DNA from: Watersipora subatra
Taxonomy: Eukaryota > Bryozoa > Gymnolaemata > Cheilostomatida > Watersiporidae
Assembly: GCF_963576615.1 (NCBI RefSeq)
Contig: NC_088709.1
Span: forward strand, 23,142,243-23,206,242
Direction of reading: 5' to 3'
DNA: 64,000 nucleotides
The notes beneath the pieces were generated by a model. It saw only the letters and a list, made by a program, of their open reading frames with translations, was not told the DNA's origin and did no database searches. This document shows, piece after piece, positions 12,333-24,399 of this stretch (the stretch's first letter is position 1; each line of letters opens with the position of its first letter). The translations under genes and the position numbers were made by a program.

Positions 12333-12723
12333 TAGAGATCAGCAAATTTCAACAATTGCAAGACGATTCGATATTGCAAATAGATGATTTGCGATATTGT
12401 CATTATGTAAACACTCATCAATTTTTGTTAATAGTTTTTTATATCTTAACTTAAAAATGAACTATTGTGTTCGTGATAATTAAAATAATTTATTTCACGA
12501 ATGCCCGTGTGTGTGGAAGGTCATGGAATGAGTTTATTATAAAACTAAAAGGCCTGTGCGTTGTATTTCCAGTATTGCTCACTCTGAAAATCGTCAGATG
12601 TGAGATAAATCGTCATTACACGATTATATTGTTTATACGATTGACGATATCTCCTATAAGTGGTGGTGATTTTCAAATCGTTTACCCTAAAAATCACTAC
12701 TAAATAATTATTGCGAAGCTCTA
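12333..12723. mobile_element. hAT-like MITE 'GGCTTCGC', copy 1
   Basis: Aligns along its length with 45396-45769. Shared blocks include ATAGTTTTTTATAT, GGAATGAG/TGAATGAG, TTATTATAA and TTTATACGAT. The right end GCGAAGCTCTA is recognisable; the left end is degraded (TAGAGATCAGCAA). Confidence 0.65.
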
Positions 12724-13367
12724 TGTGACGTTTGTGTCAGCTCTATAAGGAAAGTTCCTGACCACTCCTTCCTGATGATTTGAGGCGTTGCTACTGCTAG
12801 TAATGCGAACTTTTTCCCCAAGCGTGTCATCTGAATCCAAAATTCTATCAAATCATATCTTCAGTCAAATTTGAGTGTATTGACTGGTCAAATTCTCCTT
12901 TGTCGATGCTGCAACCATTATGCTTGTCACGCCAATTGAAGTCACTTCACTGGATCCCTTTTAGAGATGTCTCTATTAGATTTCAAGGATCAGATTTTCA
13001 AAGGCTTTGTGTAACACCTTGGTGGTTCTATTGCAGCTTTGTGGAATGCAAAGGGTTAGTCAACGCGGCGTAACGTTACAAGCACAAAACAAACAGGAGG
13101 AAAGGAGCTTCAGGGAATAAATAGATGAATACCTGACCTTCCACGAAAGCTGTCTAAAGGCTTAATGCTGAGCCGACATCTAAAATCATAAGTGAGAGAG
13201 CCGGAATAGGCGCTGTCTTGTCTCGTCAGCAGATGTTGGTAGTTCAAGCTCTGAGATGTTCTTCAATCCAGGGTGAGCCTATCCTGATGCTTTACCCAAC
13301 TTTGACTGTGACATCATATTTATTCTCTTGAAATTGTGAGAAATGATTGTCAACGATTGACTGGTAA

Positions 13368-13660
13368 TGCTCAATTGGCAATGCGGAATTGGCAATGCAC
13401 AATTGGCAATTCGAAAATGGCAATGCGCAAATGGCAATGCACAAATGGCAATGCTCGTTCGACGATGTTCGTTCGACGATGTTCGTTCGACGATGCTTGT
13501 TCGACGATGCTCATTCGGCGACACTCGTACGATGACGCTCGTTCGATGACGCTCGTTCGACAACGCTCGTTCGACGACGCTCGCTCGACAAATGCTTTTT
13601 CAATAATGCTCATCTAAAACTGCTCATTCGACAATGCTCATTCGACGATGCTCATATGAA
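13368..13660. repeat. 14-bp minisatellite grading between two unit types
   Basis: The left half consists of AATGGCAATGCACA-type units, the right half of TTCGACGATGCTCG-type units, with the same 14-bp spacing across the switch (~13450). It is open in several frames on both strands because of the repeat. It abuts the hAT-type element at 13690. Confidence 0.85.
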
Positions 13661-13689
13661 AAATCTGCTGTTCCCTATAATGTTTACAC

Positions 13690-14548
13690 TAGTGTTGGAC
13701 CGGTATATAATTTAGTGTCGGATAAGATATCCTTGCACTTTTTTATCGCTTTTCCCGGTGTCGGCATCCTCGGTATTTACCATCTTCGGTATCCTTTGCC
13801 AATTAAGAAAGTTCGGTATTGTCGGTATTGTAGTTTGGTATATGGTTTTCAGTGTGTGTTCAACTTCAGCTTACCTACTGCCCATTTTTATATAACGCAG
13901 ATGGAAAGATAAATCAAATATAAAACGTATAAATATATCAAACGTATCAAATATCAAACGGGGGTTTTATTAAATATAAAACGTAATATATGTTTTATAT
14001 TTGGTAAAACATAAAACGTATATTACGTTTTACATTTTATCAATGTGAGACGTAATACAATACTAGATACCTATAGGTAAGCGTGGTAATGTTTGTTGAA
14101 GAAAGAGTTATAATATAATTCGCATGTGTAGTGTTTTCAGAATGTCTGAGAAAAAAGTTGTGATTGCCAATGTGCGCTGAGAGACTCTTTTTGATTAGCG
14201 TGTTCGTCAAAGATGCGTTTTGCTAACATCAATTGACGCGCGATTTTTCTCATTTCTTTCTAATTCCATTACATAGCGATTGTGCGCGAGACGTCAAATG
14301 AGCTCTTTCATAAGCAGCTCATTGTGAGGGAGATTCTCCCGCGCACACACGTCACTGGTAAGGCTGCAGCCTGTCAAATACAAAAATCTATCCGGATAAC
14401 GATTTACCGATAGGCTTTCACGGATAAATACCGATCATATCAATCCGGCCGCGGATAACTAGCTGTCACTGAAAATGATCGGTTTTCCGGATACCGACAA
14501 TCTCTCGGTGTCGGTAAGAGCGAATAACTCCTTACCGGCCCAACACTA
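13690..14548. mobile_element. hAT-type MITE 'TAGTGTTGG', copy 1
   Basis: Termini TAGTGTTGGACCGGTAT and TTACCGGCCCAACACTA. It is flanked by the near-perfect 8-bp duplication GTTTACAC / GTTTATAC (one mismatch). The interior is rich in CGGTAT/ATACCG words and carries short palindromes of AAACGTA around 13920-14060. No transposase frame. The second copy is at 46161-47036. Confidence 0.85.
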
Positions 14549-14970
14549 GTTTATACACCACTGGGTTCTATGTGAGTTAAATTCGATTACCTTCCGATTC
14601 AATCACTGGTGGTCTGAAAGTAGCAGCTGTTGCCCGGAAAGTTCAAAAAGTTACAGAAACATGTCGGACAACAGACATATCGCATCAAACTTGTTGGCTC
14701 AACCTGGGGCGTCTGCCAACAAAAAGGTATCTTTTGATAAAATTTGATATTCTCTTTAGCAAAAACTGACAAATTTAGATATACATCATATGTGTTAGCG
14801 GAGCTATTTCTTGTGATTCTGCTACTCCAAGTTCTTTAATTAGAGATATCATAAGTTTTATCAATAAACAGCTGTTCATCCATGTCCAGTCTGTATCATA
14901 TGACCATCAGCTGTCTTTCTGAACTTACTTCAGTCAGGGAATCTCCCTATAGTCAGCGAAATATCCTATA
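14549..14970. other. intergenic, nothing recognised
   Basis: No feature beyond the 8-bp target duplication at 14549-14556. Confidence 0.35.
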
Positions 14971-15403
14971 CACTGTTTCCATGACGCGCATGAATCGCAT
15001 CATGCGGATTTGAGTTGTGCGTAAGTTAATTATCGTACGATTCAAGTATTTTTATAGACATTTGCATGATGCGGATTGACTCCGGAGCCTTGTCAAAAAA
15101 AGGTAAGGAATTGTATGCTATAACTTAATAATTAGCGACGCAGTTAGTGATGTAAATGTGTAAAACTTGACGAAGAAAGGATGATGGAAGTATTGAAAAT
15201 GTTTGAAATTGAATAGCTGGAACGGCATTTTAATGCGCATCATTCGCAAGTGCTGTTTCCATTATTCGCAAGCCTGATGGATTTGATAAAGTTTTGCAAA
15301 TCACAAAACTTGCTTAGCTAGCGGATTTATGCCATTTCCATGATGCGGTTAACTTGCAGATTGGCTCAAATTTGCGTATCATGCACGTCATGGAAACACA
15401 GTG
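14971..15403. mobile_element. probable MITE 'TTTCCATGACG'
   Basis: Starts CACTGTTTCCATGACGCGCA and ends with the inverse (GCACGTCATGGAAACACAGTG in two parts: GCACGTCATGG and AAACACAGTG). The interior repeats CATGATGCGG/TTCGCAAG words in both orientations. Target duplication not clear. Confidence 0.55.
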
Positions 15404-16322
15404 ACAGGCAGCAAGCCTGTCTATTCACTCCATGATGCAATTAATTCGCAAGTTTGCATCGTCCGAACAATGAAAACAATGATTGTCAGTGATTCCTATT
15501 TTAGTCAGTGAATCGGTAGTCGGTAGCCTGTTCAGTAGTCAGTAGATTTTTCCTCTAGTCAGCGAAACTTCTTGTAGTAAGTCAATCTTCTTACAGCCAA
15601 TAAATCACTAACGTCACTGATGTTTCAAAGGAACCATTGTGTGAACTATCTTTTCAAACTCAACTTATTTTTTAGCAAATTTTATGATTAGAATCGAACA
15701 CTAATTTGGAGCGGCGCTGATTTATTTGAATAATAACATGAGTTCCAGTAATTCTTGAAATGCTGTTTGGTGATTAATGCTACTCACAGTTAGTGTGATC
15801 TGTGCATGTTGGCATGTTTGTGTGCACAAATGTGTGTGAGTGTGTGTGAGTACCGTTTGTGTGTATGTGTGTACAGCAGGTTTGTAATACAACAAACCTC
15901 CTCGCACCAGCTGGAATAATTCATCCTAATACATAGTTTTTTGTAAGCCGTGAAATTGAAAAAAGCAACACGTCGTTCATTCATAGCCAATCTAGTTTTT
16001 AGCTTACTGCTCTGTTTAGCTTGAGCTTTTAAGTTGTGCCAAAACAACACCGCAGTCAATTGGGCGAGGTTACGTTTTGCAGTGATATCATAATACCAAT
16101 GGATCATGTGTTTGGGGCTTCAAAACGTGCAAACACGAATGAGTGTCAGTTAAGACGACAGGTGTGTTGTGATTTTAGATAACATCCTCTTGGGGCGAGC
16201 GCCCCAAATAATTGGGAGTCGAATTACAGTTCACTGGTGCCTCTCTGTGTGTGACTGGCCTAAAGGTAACATTACAAATTGCTCATTGAAATGTCCCACT
16301 TATTTTTATAATTTATAGTGTT
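15404..16322. other. upstream flank of the mucin-like gene
   Basis: Holds a degenerate (TG)n tract around 15817-15875 and a perfect small palindrome TTGGGGC-GAGC-GCCCCAA near 16191. TTTATAATTTATAG just before 16319 could be a 3' splice site of a 5'-UTR intron. No promoter can be assigned. Confidence 0.35.
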
Positions 16323-16830
16323 ATGGATATTTGCAGGCTGAAATTTCTGCTAATAGCCTTTGTCACACTTGGAATATGGGTTCATGCGACAGCCGGCCAA
16401 GACAATACCACACAGCCTATAAATAGCATTTTAAACGCAACCATAACAGTAGCAGAAATAAAGCATCAAAATCAAACAGGGACGACCTTGTCTAGCCCGA
16501 ATGCCACAACTTCAGATAGAACTACACCGCAATCTGAGGTTAATGGTACCCAGTCTATGACAACCACCTCTCCACCTACGAGTACTGCTTACACTAGTTC
16601 AAATTCGGTAACTACAGTATTGGAAAGCCAAAGGTTGAATGGAACTACAGTAACAACTGCAGGATTAAAGACATCGGCAGCAACGCTTGGAATTAGTGAT
16701 GGCGCGCACTCTGATAGTGAGGTAATACGAACATCAGCCATCTCATCGCTGGCCATCACTAATATCACAGACCCTACCAGTACGATGCCTATTTCAACAA
16801 CACATTCTGGTGGATCTACTAGCATTACAG
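16323..16830 (+). CDS. mucin-like membrane protein, exon 1 (signal peptide + S/T-rich)
   Basis: First coding exon of the six-exon gene 16323-29672. The ATG opens a signal peptide: MDICRLKFLLIAFVTLGIW, then VHATAG, probably the cleavage zone. The remaining ~145 residues are Ser/Thr-rich without cysteines and have several N-glycosylation sequons (NTT, NAT, NQT, NGT, NIT). It ends ATTACAG|gttggt in phase 1. The protein is probably heavily O-glycosylated and extracellular; no orthologue is recognised. An intron in the 5' UTR is possible, because TTTATAG precedes the start by four bases. Confidence 0.75.
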
Positions 16831-16979
16831 GTTGGTGAATTGCTCTGGCTACTGGGTGTCCTACTTTTGCTTTGCTCAGTTTTGAACTCCCGGCAAACTA
16901 GTGGCCTCTCGGAGACGATTGTACATGGAAGATTTAGTTCATCTGCCTTAGAAATGAATGAATTGAATGAAGGTGTAAC

Positions 16980-17155
16980 ATGTTCAGTAGTTCGTTGGTT
17001 GAAGTGCATCGACATACGGTAGTTTGTTGATTAAAGTGCATCGACATACAATAGTTTGTTGGTTAAAATAAATCGACATTGATCGACGTAAATCGACCTA
17101 CAGTAGTTCATTGGTTAAAGTAAGTTGATATACAGTAGTTTTTTGGTTGAAGTGC
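16980..17155. repeat. ~33-bp degenerate tandem repeat in mucin intron 1
   Basis: About five imperfect units built on CGACATACGGTAGTTTGTTG and GTTAAAGTGCAT. Intronic. Confidence 0.75.
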
Positions 17156-17645
17156 ATCCAAAGCTGTGCTTCATGATTTATACTCACTGGTGAAATTGGC
17201 ATCACACGGGACTACTAAAATAATGTATACGGTTGATGTAATTTTATCATACTGATTATTTTGAGCCCAACTGCGTGTCCTTGACACCAAAGCTGTTACC
17301 CTATCGATTCCCCACTTGCGCTGTGGCCATTTATTGAACAAAATTTGCGTAACAATTGATGCCCGATCGCTTGACCAAATCTTCCATGTTCAAACAACTC
17401 ATAGAAACTCAAGTGCATGCTATCTCCATTCCACCTTCGATACCGTATCTTTATTGCATAACTGAGCCAGAGAGTGATGTATGCTTATGATTACTCTCTT
17501 TTTAACTTTCTAGCTCCGCTAGATTGTCTGACCTTAATTTCTTAGAGGTGGTTTTGATTTTATTCCAACTTCTCCAGCCAACCGAAGCCTGTCTTGAATT
17601 AGAGCTCACGGTTATTGTTCGCTAGTTAATCATTTATTGCCACAG

Positions 17646-18311
17646 ATTCCCCTTCTACTGCTGCTCTGCTCACTACAAAAGATTCACCGCTCACAGATAC
17701 TACCGAAGTCGGGTCGCCTGACACCACCTCCTCCGTTATAAGTACAGTATTGCCTACTAATAGAACTGAAACAACTGCGTATACCAAAACTAGTGTCAAG
17801 GATACTACTTCTGAACGTATTATTACAACTAGCGTTGCGCATGTGACAACCAGTACTACTTTGAGTACAACTTCCGGCACCAAAAGTTCTATTGGAACAA
17901 TTATATTTTCTTCTACCTTTTCTCGATCCCAGGCGACCACTCAACCACTGCAGAGCATAACTCCAGTCTCCCAGACAACCAGAGCACTGCTGACCACGTC
18001 TGTTACCCGCCCGACCACTACGCCAACCTTTAGTGTAACAGATAAGGTCACAACCAGAACTGGTAAAACAACAACATCCGCTGTAACAAAACCGCAGGTT
18101 ACTACAGCGATTGCTGACTCTACTAGTAAATTGTTGACAGCGATTTTGACAAATACAGCTAAAATCACTCCTCAGAAAACTACAGAGATACATGTATCTC
18201 ATCCTATTTCTATGAGCAGCAGCAGCTTCCCAACTTCTAATGACCCCGCTAGCAGGTCCATAGTCAGCATTGGCAGCACCCAGTCTTCCAGCAGCTCTGC
18301 TACATCCTCAG
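17646..18311 (+). CDS. mucin-like membrane protein, exon 2 (S/T-rich)
   Basis: Acceptor GCCACAG; donor CTCAG|gtagat. Phase 1 at both ends, so the exon is symmetric. It encodes about 222 residues dominated by Thr and Ser (TTSAVTKPQVTT, SSSSATSSG) with one NRT sequon and no cysteines. It is low complexity but not a tandem repeat at the DNA level, unlike typical VNTR mucins. Together with exon 1 it makes a ~390-residue mucin-type stalk. Confidence 0.75.
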
Positions 18312-18659
18312 GTAGATTCTGCTATAACTGTTTGAGTGCTAGTTTGCTTTGGTGATGGTATTGGCATGCAAACCCTGTCCTGAAACAACCTACAAAGCAA
18401 TGTAATTTGATTCTTAAATTTGCTGCCTTGATTATACCCTGTCCATAAAAGTAGGTGCGTTCAGAATATCTTTTTTTTTAAACTGGCGGCGGCAGCGAGT
18501 GTACATATTTTACGAAAATGCCTTTGGAGCAGACAACTTCATGATAGTGGAAGGTAAATTCTTTGCAGACCAATTTTTAACAGTTTAAGCAGTGACAAGT
18601 ACAAAACATGTTATAATTGCGGAGCCAGCTATCTACTCACCAGCTAAAAAATACTTGAA

Positions 18660-19097
18660 AATATACGTCACAAAATTTTAGTAGATCTCATCGGAAAGTA
18701 TCAGCACTTTTCTATCATTTGCAATTGTTTTTGATGTTTGAGGTGATCTGACTGTCAGAATGTTTATATACTAAAATCGACAAAACTTGATCACTGAATG
18801 CTCAGATCAAGTGAAAGTGCAATTATGATGTCTATAATTGCAAAGAGCCTCACAGAATAGGAACACAGAACCCTGCAACTTGAATGCTAAAGCTGATATC
18901 TACTATAGCAACGATAGCTATTAATTTACTAATGTTACACATATTTATCTTCTGAGTGGTTTAACCATGATCAAGTTTTGTCGATTTTAATCTTGAAACA
19001 TCCTGACAGTCAAATCACCCAAAACAAAAACAATTGCAAATGATAAAAACATACTGTTACTTTTTGATAACATGTACTAAAGTTATATGTAAGTTCA
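18660..19097. mobile_element. fold-back MITE, copy 2
   Basis: The same inverted arms as 5195-5627: left CACAAAATTTTAGTAGAT...GTTTGAGGTGATCTGA and right GATCAAGTTTTGTCGATTTT...GTAAGTTCA. It lies in intron 2 of the mucin-like gene. A further weak arm occurs at ~19620-19710. Confidence 0.7.
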
Positions 19098-21313
19098 TCA
19101 ATAAAGGTTACTCAATAAATCAATAAATCTTGTTAGTGGCCAGTTGCTAACAAGGTTTTGTAAATTGCGATAAAGTTCTGCATTTTTTAGCCAAGTGACG
19201 CTGTTGCATGACACACGCTACTTGCGGATGCCCGTGATTAATCGTATTAAACTGAAGCTGGTGCATACTGACAACCATTAGATACGACTTAATAAATTTG
19301 TCAATCATCGATGAGGTCTTTACGTGGTATGTATTAGATTGCATAACATTTGCAAAAAGGCTACCTATTGAGATAAGTGGTAATAACTTCATTAATGACT
19401 CATCTAAATCGTGTTCTAGGCTTAAATTCATAGCATTTTTTATTAATTTCATTTTCTTAAGCGCTTGTCTCTTGAGGCTGCTTACCTTCCATACTATGAA
19501 TGTTGGCAACGCGATATACACATAATTATTACCTCAGTTATAATCTGCAATGGTACCCTGGAAATAGGATGAGTTCATTTTGTGCCAATAACCGATGTAA
19601 AAGAGCTACCAGGCCACCTAATAACTCAAGCATAAAAAATAATCGCAAATGATAAAAAAATGCTAACACATTCTGATAAAATTTGCTGAATCTTGTGTAA
19701 GTTCATTCTTAATACAATTATTGCTGAAACAGTTTTTTCTGTACGGTAGTTGTGTAGAATATTGTTTAAGATTGACTAAAATTGATCCTTGATGATCAAT
19801 TTTTTGAGTTGTCTCAACTAAATTACTGGCTGTGCATAGGTAAAGAATTCAAGTCTATCCCTTGTCGAAGATTTATCAAGAAAGCAATATTATATCACGC
19901 TTGCGATTGTACGAAGATCAGTAAAGTTAAATACTAAGCGAGTTTCTTAACTTGTTTAATTGTTACAATAACCTCATATGCAGAATTTTTACACGCTCTA
20001 AAAATATGAAAATTGTCCTTTTTTAATACAACTTCCGTCAATTCTCTTTATAAGAGACAGCAACAAAACGAGTAGTCGGTTACAATTGAATGCATCAACA
20101 TCTAGGGCTAAATCAGACTAAAGAGGCAATCTAAAATTATTGTTACAAAATTTGAAAATCTATTACTATATAAATTTTTAGAAAATCTCTTTTCACACCT
20201 ACTTTAGGAAAAAATGTTTTTATATATATGTTTGCTTGCGTCATTCAAACACGCTTGTCTTCCTACCATTTTATATTGTTTTAGTGAGACTATCATTGTC
20301 TATACGACCACCACAAGTGGTCGTACTTGAGCGTTCTACTTTTCATCATGAAGTACTTTTTTCATTGTTGCTTTTTTATTGTAGCGGTCGAGTTTTCTAA
20401 TTGATGAAATTGTACCCGTCTTGTCTTCAAGTAATGAAAATTTTCACTCCATCCATTATCTCACAACAAAAGTAAAATAAACTACATCAAATTTATAAAC
20501 CATCTTTTAAACATTTATACTATCTATTGTATACATGTAAATCTCAAATATTATAAGTTTATTTGTTTATCCTATTACAAAATAAAGCAATAAACATTAT
20601 TCTTATATGGCGTTATTTGAAAAATATTCTAGTTTGAAGTAAATTCCTAGCCATTAAAGAAGTTAAAAAAATTGTCATGTCTTTAGGTAGAATTCTGTTA
20701 CATAAAAATTTATTCATAAATGAAAAAAAATTACGGATTTCAATTTTTTACTTTCATACAAAAGCTATTTCAATCTGTGAAGTGGGGCAAAATTCCAACC
20801 AGAATGCATCATGTTAACTGATCGTCACTAGATTTAGTAGCGAATCCGTGATGAGCAAGTAGATAGTCGATCAGAGATAATGGCTGGTTCCTTAATTACT
20901 ACTGTGAAATGAAACACTAAAAGCCAGTGTGTGACTACACAGTTTCTGTGTAGATATATTTGTATCTCAGTGTGCTAGGCAACCCTCAGATTTGGTTACA
21001 TGAAAAGGGGGGGGAGAGAAGAGAAGAACTAATTGAAGCTGCGTGTACACGAGCCAATAATATATGTTATCAGATTTCTGCCAGTTTTTTGACTGAAGAC
21101 TATTGAATGATATTATACTTGAAAATCATTTTTTCGTTTTCTTTTAAATCATTCTTCATTTCATCAATACTTTTGATCAGTCAAAAATAAGTTTTTCAGA
21201 ACCTATCAGCTAACCCAAAGTTTTGCAAAATATGCCTGGCACCTCACCCAACTTTTTTTTTCAGCTGTAACGGAATAGAGAGAATTTTGAAAAAAAACTT
21301 GCCTGATTATTTT
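19098..21313. other. mucin intron 2, mostly unremarkable
   Basis: AT-rich intronic sequence. A minus-strand frame of 124 codons (19147-19521) shows no domain or splice partner. A homopurine run lies at 21002-21029 (eight G followed by GAGA words). Confidence 0.4.
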
Positions 21314-22893
21314 CTGGCGTACATGACAAGGTGACCCGATGGCTGCAGTAATGTTGTTCGGTCACTTATTCTGGCCTAGCAATTAGATTATAGAGAAAAA
21401 ACAAGGCCTGCTGGTGTTGAGCTTGATCCACTGAGCCATTAGTCACCTGCATATGTTTCAAGTTGAAGCACTCCTAGAATTGTAATAGATAGTTAGATGG
21501 ATAGATAGCTAGGTGGATAGATTGATAGATTGATAGATAGGTGGATAGATAGATGGATAGATAGATAAATGGATAGATAGACAGATAGATAAATAGATTG
21601 GTAGATAGATAGATGGGTGGATAGATAGATGGGTGGATAGATGGATGGGTGGATGGATAGATGGATAGATGGGTGGATAGATAGATGGGTGGATAGATGG
21701 ATGGATGGATGGATAGATGGATAGATGGATAGATGGATAGATGGATAGATGGATAGATGGATAGATGGATAGATGGATAGATGGATAGATGGATAGATGG
21801 ATAGATGGATAGATGGATAGATGGATAGATGGATAGATGGATAGATGGATAGATGGATAGATGGATAGATGGATAGATGGATAGATGGATAGATGGATAG
21901 ATGGATAGATGGATAGATGGATAGATGGATAGATGGATAGATGGATAGATGGATAGATGGATAGATGGATAGATGGATAGATGGATAGATGGATAGATGG
22001 ATAGATGGATAGATGGATAGATGGATAGATGGATAGATGGATAGATGGATAGATGGATAGATGGATAGATGGATAGATGGATAGATGGATAGATGGATAG
22101 ATGGATAGATGGATAGATGGATAGATGGATAGATGGATAGATGGATAGATGGATAGATGGATAGATGGATAGATGGATAGATGGATAGATAAATGGATAG
22201 ATGGATAGATAAATGGATAGATGGATAGATAAATGGATAGATGGATAGATAAATGGATAGATGGATAGATAAATGGATAGATGGATAGATAAATGGATAG
22301 ATGGATAGATAAATGGATAGATGGATAGATAAATGGATAGATGGATAGATAAATGGATAGATGGATAGATAAATGGATAGATGGATAGATAAATGGATAG
22401 ATGGATAGATAAATGGATAGATAAATGGATAGATGGATAGATAAATGGATAGATGGATAGATAAATGGATAGATGGATAGATAAATGGATAGATGGATAG
22501 ATAAATGGATAGATGGATAGATAAATGGATAGATAGATAAATGGATAGATAGATAAATGGATAGATAGATAAATGGATAGATAGATAAATGGATAGATAG
22601 ATAAATGGATAGATGGATAGATAAATGGATAGATAGATAAATCGATAGATAGATGGATAGATATGAACTTTATTATCTCTGGTCGACGCCGTTCAAAGTA
22701 AATTAGACTACGAGACAAAAATAAAAAATAATAAAGTAAAATTATGAGTACTGGAAGAAAAAGCGCTATTATGTAACTAATTATATTTGATGATGTATCT
22801 ACAGAACCAAACTTCCTGTTTAGATGCAGTAGGTCTAAGTTTAGTTGTGAGCAACTATATTCTAGTAAATGGATACATGCCAATTTAAATTAT
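21314..22893 (-). mobile_element. dispersed repeat with massively expanded GATA/GATG tract
   Basis: Homologue of 4494-5044, with the same flanks. On the minus strand the left flank contains GGCTCAGTGGATCAAGCTC, an A-box-like word. The tract between the flanks is ~1.18 kb here against ~0.155 kb there. Located in mucin intron 2. Confidence 0.8.
21483..22662. repeat. 1.2-kb GATA/GATG satellite
   Basis: There are three sub-blocks. About 21483-21700 is irregular GATA/GGTG. About 21700-22190 is an almost pure 8-bp GATAGATG array. About 22190-22640 is a 20-bp higher-order unit (GATAGATGGATAGATAAATG). The 469-codon Ser-Ile-Tyr-Pro frame on the minus strand is produced by the repeat. Confidence 0.95.
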
Positions 22894-23136
22894 AACTCAT
22901 CCAGCAAGGTACCAGCAATTTCAGCTATAATACAGTAGAGAGAATTAGTCTTTTCTGTTACCTGAGCCAAAGCTACTGCAGTTTCATTGCTGAGTTGTTG
23001 TGGAACACTATTTATTATCTTGATTCTGATGATGATAATAGAATTATTTCTACAATATAGTCATAAAGATAATTCATTAAAATAATGTCTGATGTTCATA
23101 AGCATGTTCAGCCTGGACCTGGCTTTATCCAATTAT

Positions 23137-23200
23137 CTCGTTATTCAGTTATCCAGTTATCCAGTTATCCAGTTATCCAGTTATCCTGTTATCCAGTTAT
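23137..23200. repeat. TTATCCAG octamer array
   Basis: About 7 tandem TTATCCAG copies with minor variants, in mucin intron 2. Confidence 0.85.
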
Positions 23201-23553
23201 TGCATTTTTAACGTAAAACTTGGCTTGGAATGAAGCAATGCACCCTAGAAAACATGTTTTGGTTGGCAAACTTACGAGTAAAATTACAACTAGTTGGGCA
23301 TTTTAATTTACAATGTTATTAAAAAACTAATCTAAAGTTTTCTATGGAAATGCTAACAGATGTCATAAACTAAAAACCTCTCTGAATAGCTCTATTCAGG
23401 AACTTAGGCCTGACACAGAAATCAAATAATCTGTCACTCTGTAACTTGCATATAAGTTATTATTTTAATTTACCTCTTGTCAGTAATCAGACCTTTGATA
23501 TCTAATGTATTTATTAATTAACAATCTACTGACTCTTGTGGTGTTGTTTACAG

Positions 23554-23652
23554 TCGGTCTTGCAATGACCTCAACGTGTGGCACAACCTGTAGCATCAAA
23601 TGTGAGTTAGGCAGGAAGGTGGATGACAAGGGATGTCCATTGTGCGCATGCG
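23554..23652 (+). CDS. mucin-like membrane protein, exon 3 (antistasin-like module)
   Basis: Acceptor GTTTACAG; donor GCG|gtaagt; phase 1-1. It encodes 33 residues with six cysteines spaced C-x3-C-x3-C-x10-C-x2-C-x-C, including LGRKVDDKGCPLCAC. The Gly, Asp and GCPxC positions fit the antistasin-like inhibitor fold (Pfam antistasin family), which in leeches and other invertebrates inhibits serine proteases or serves as an extracellular module. The assignment is by pattern; inhibitory function is not shown. Confidence 0.72.
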
Positions 23653-24263
23653 GTAAGTGGAAGGTCAAAGAAAACCGAAAAGTTTTAGTGGCAGTCAAAG
23701 GATTCTATCAGCCTTTCTAATAAATAAGCACACAATGAATTCTAATCTGTCTCAGTCCTACGCCCGCAATGACCACTTCACGAGGTAAAGAGAAACAAAG
23801 ATATTTAATGGCACCTGCTACGAAAGCTGCAATTAATGAGTATACTCACAGTTTAAGATAAATCTCTAACAAAAGACATCGTGTGCCACCTGCTTTCGTT
23901 GCACGATCTCTGATTTGAAAAATCATCACTTAACTTGAATGGATTTTCTAAACTCACAGATGGTCGCATCTCTGATTCTTCTTTTGAAAGCTGTAATATC
24001 TGCGATTGAAATACAATGCTCTATATTAACGCTGTATGACGCACTGTGTCGGTACACACAAGTAGAGGTGAGACATCATACTGTTTTTGTACACACATGT
24101 AAGGATGTGCAATGATTTATAACATTGTTTTTGTACACATATGTAGGGATGGGCAATGGTCTATAACTCTGGTCCTTTATACAAATAAAGGGGTGCGCAA
24201 TTGTCTATAATGCTGTTGCTGTACATGCATATACACATATATGGAGATAGACTTCTGTTACAG

Positions 24264-24399
24264 TCGACAGCTCTGACATGCCAGCCAATATTGAGAAAAT
24301 TCTTCAAGAGTTCTGGTGGATCTTTCTCATCGCTGTTCTAATACTCATCATTGTGATTATCATAGTAGCAGTCTGGTGCTGGTACAAAAAAAGGAACAT
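24264..24399 (+). CDS. mucin-like membrane protein, exon 4 (transmembrane)
   Basis: Acceptor GTTACAG, donor ACAT|gtatgt, phases 1 to 2. It encodes a short juxtamembrane stretch (DMPANIEKILQEF), then a ~25-residue hydrophobic helix (WWIFLIAVLILIIVIIIVAV) followed by the basic stop-transfer WYKKRN. This gives a type I single-pass topology with the mucin and antistasin parts outside. Confidence 0.78.

Noticed and set aside
17626..18202. Minus-strand frames of 104 and 172 codons opposite mucin exon 2
   Set aside because: Antisense shadows of the Ser/Thr-rich coding exon, whose composition removes stops on the other strand.
19147..19521. 124-codon minus-strand frame in mucin intron 2
   Set aside because: No domain, no splice signals joining it to anything; length compatible with chance.
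21474..22883. 469-codon minus-strand frame rich in Ser, Ile, Tyr, Pro
   Set aside because: It is a direct translation of the GATA/GATG satellite; no start context, domain or splice partner.
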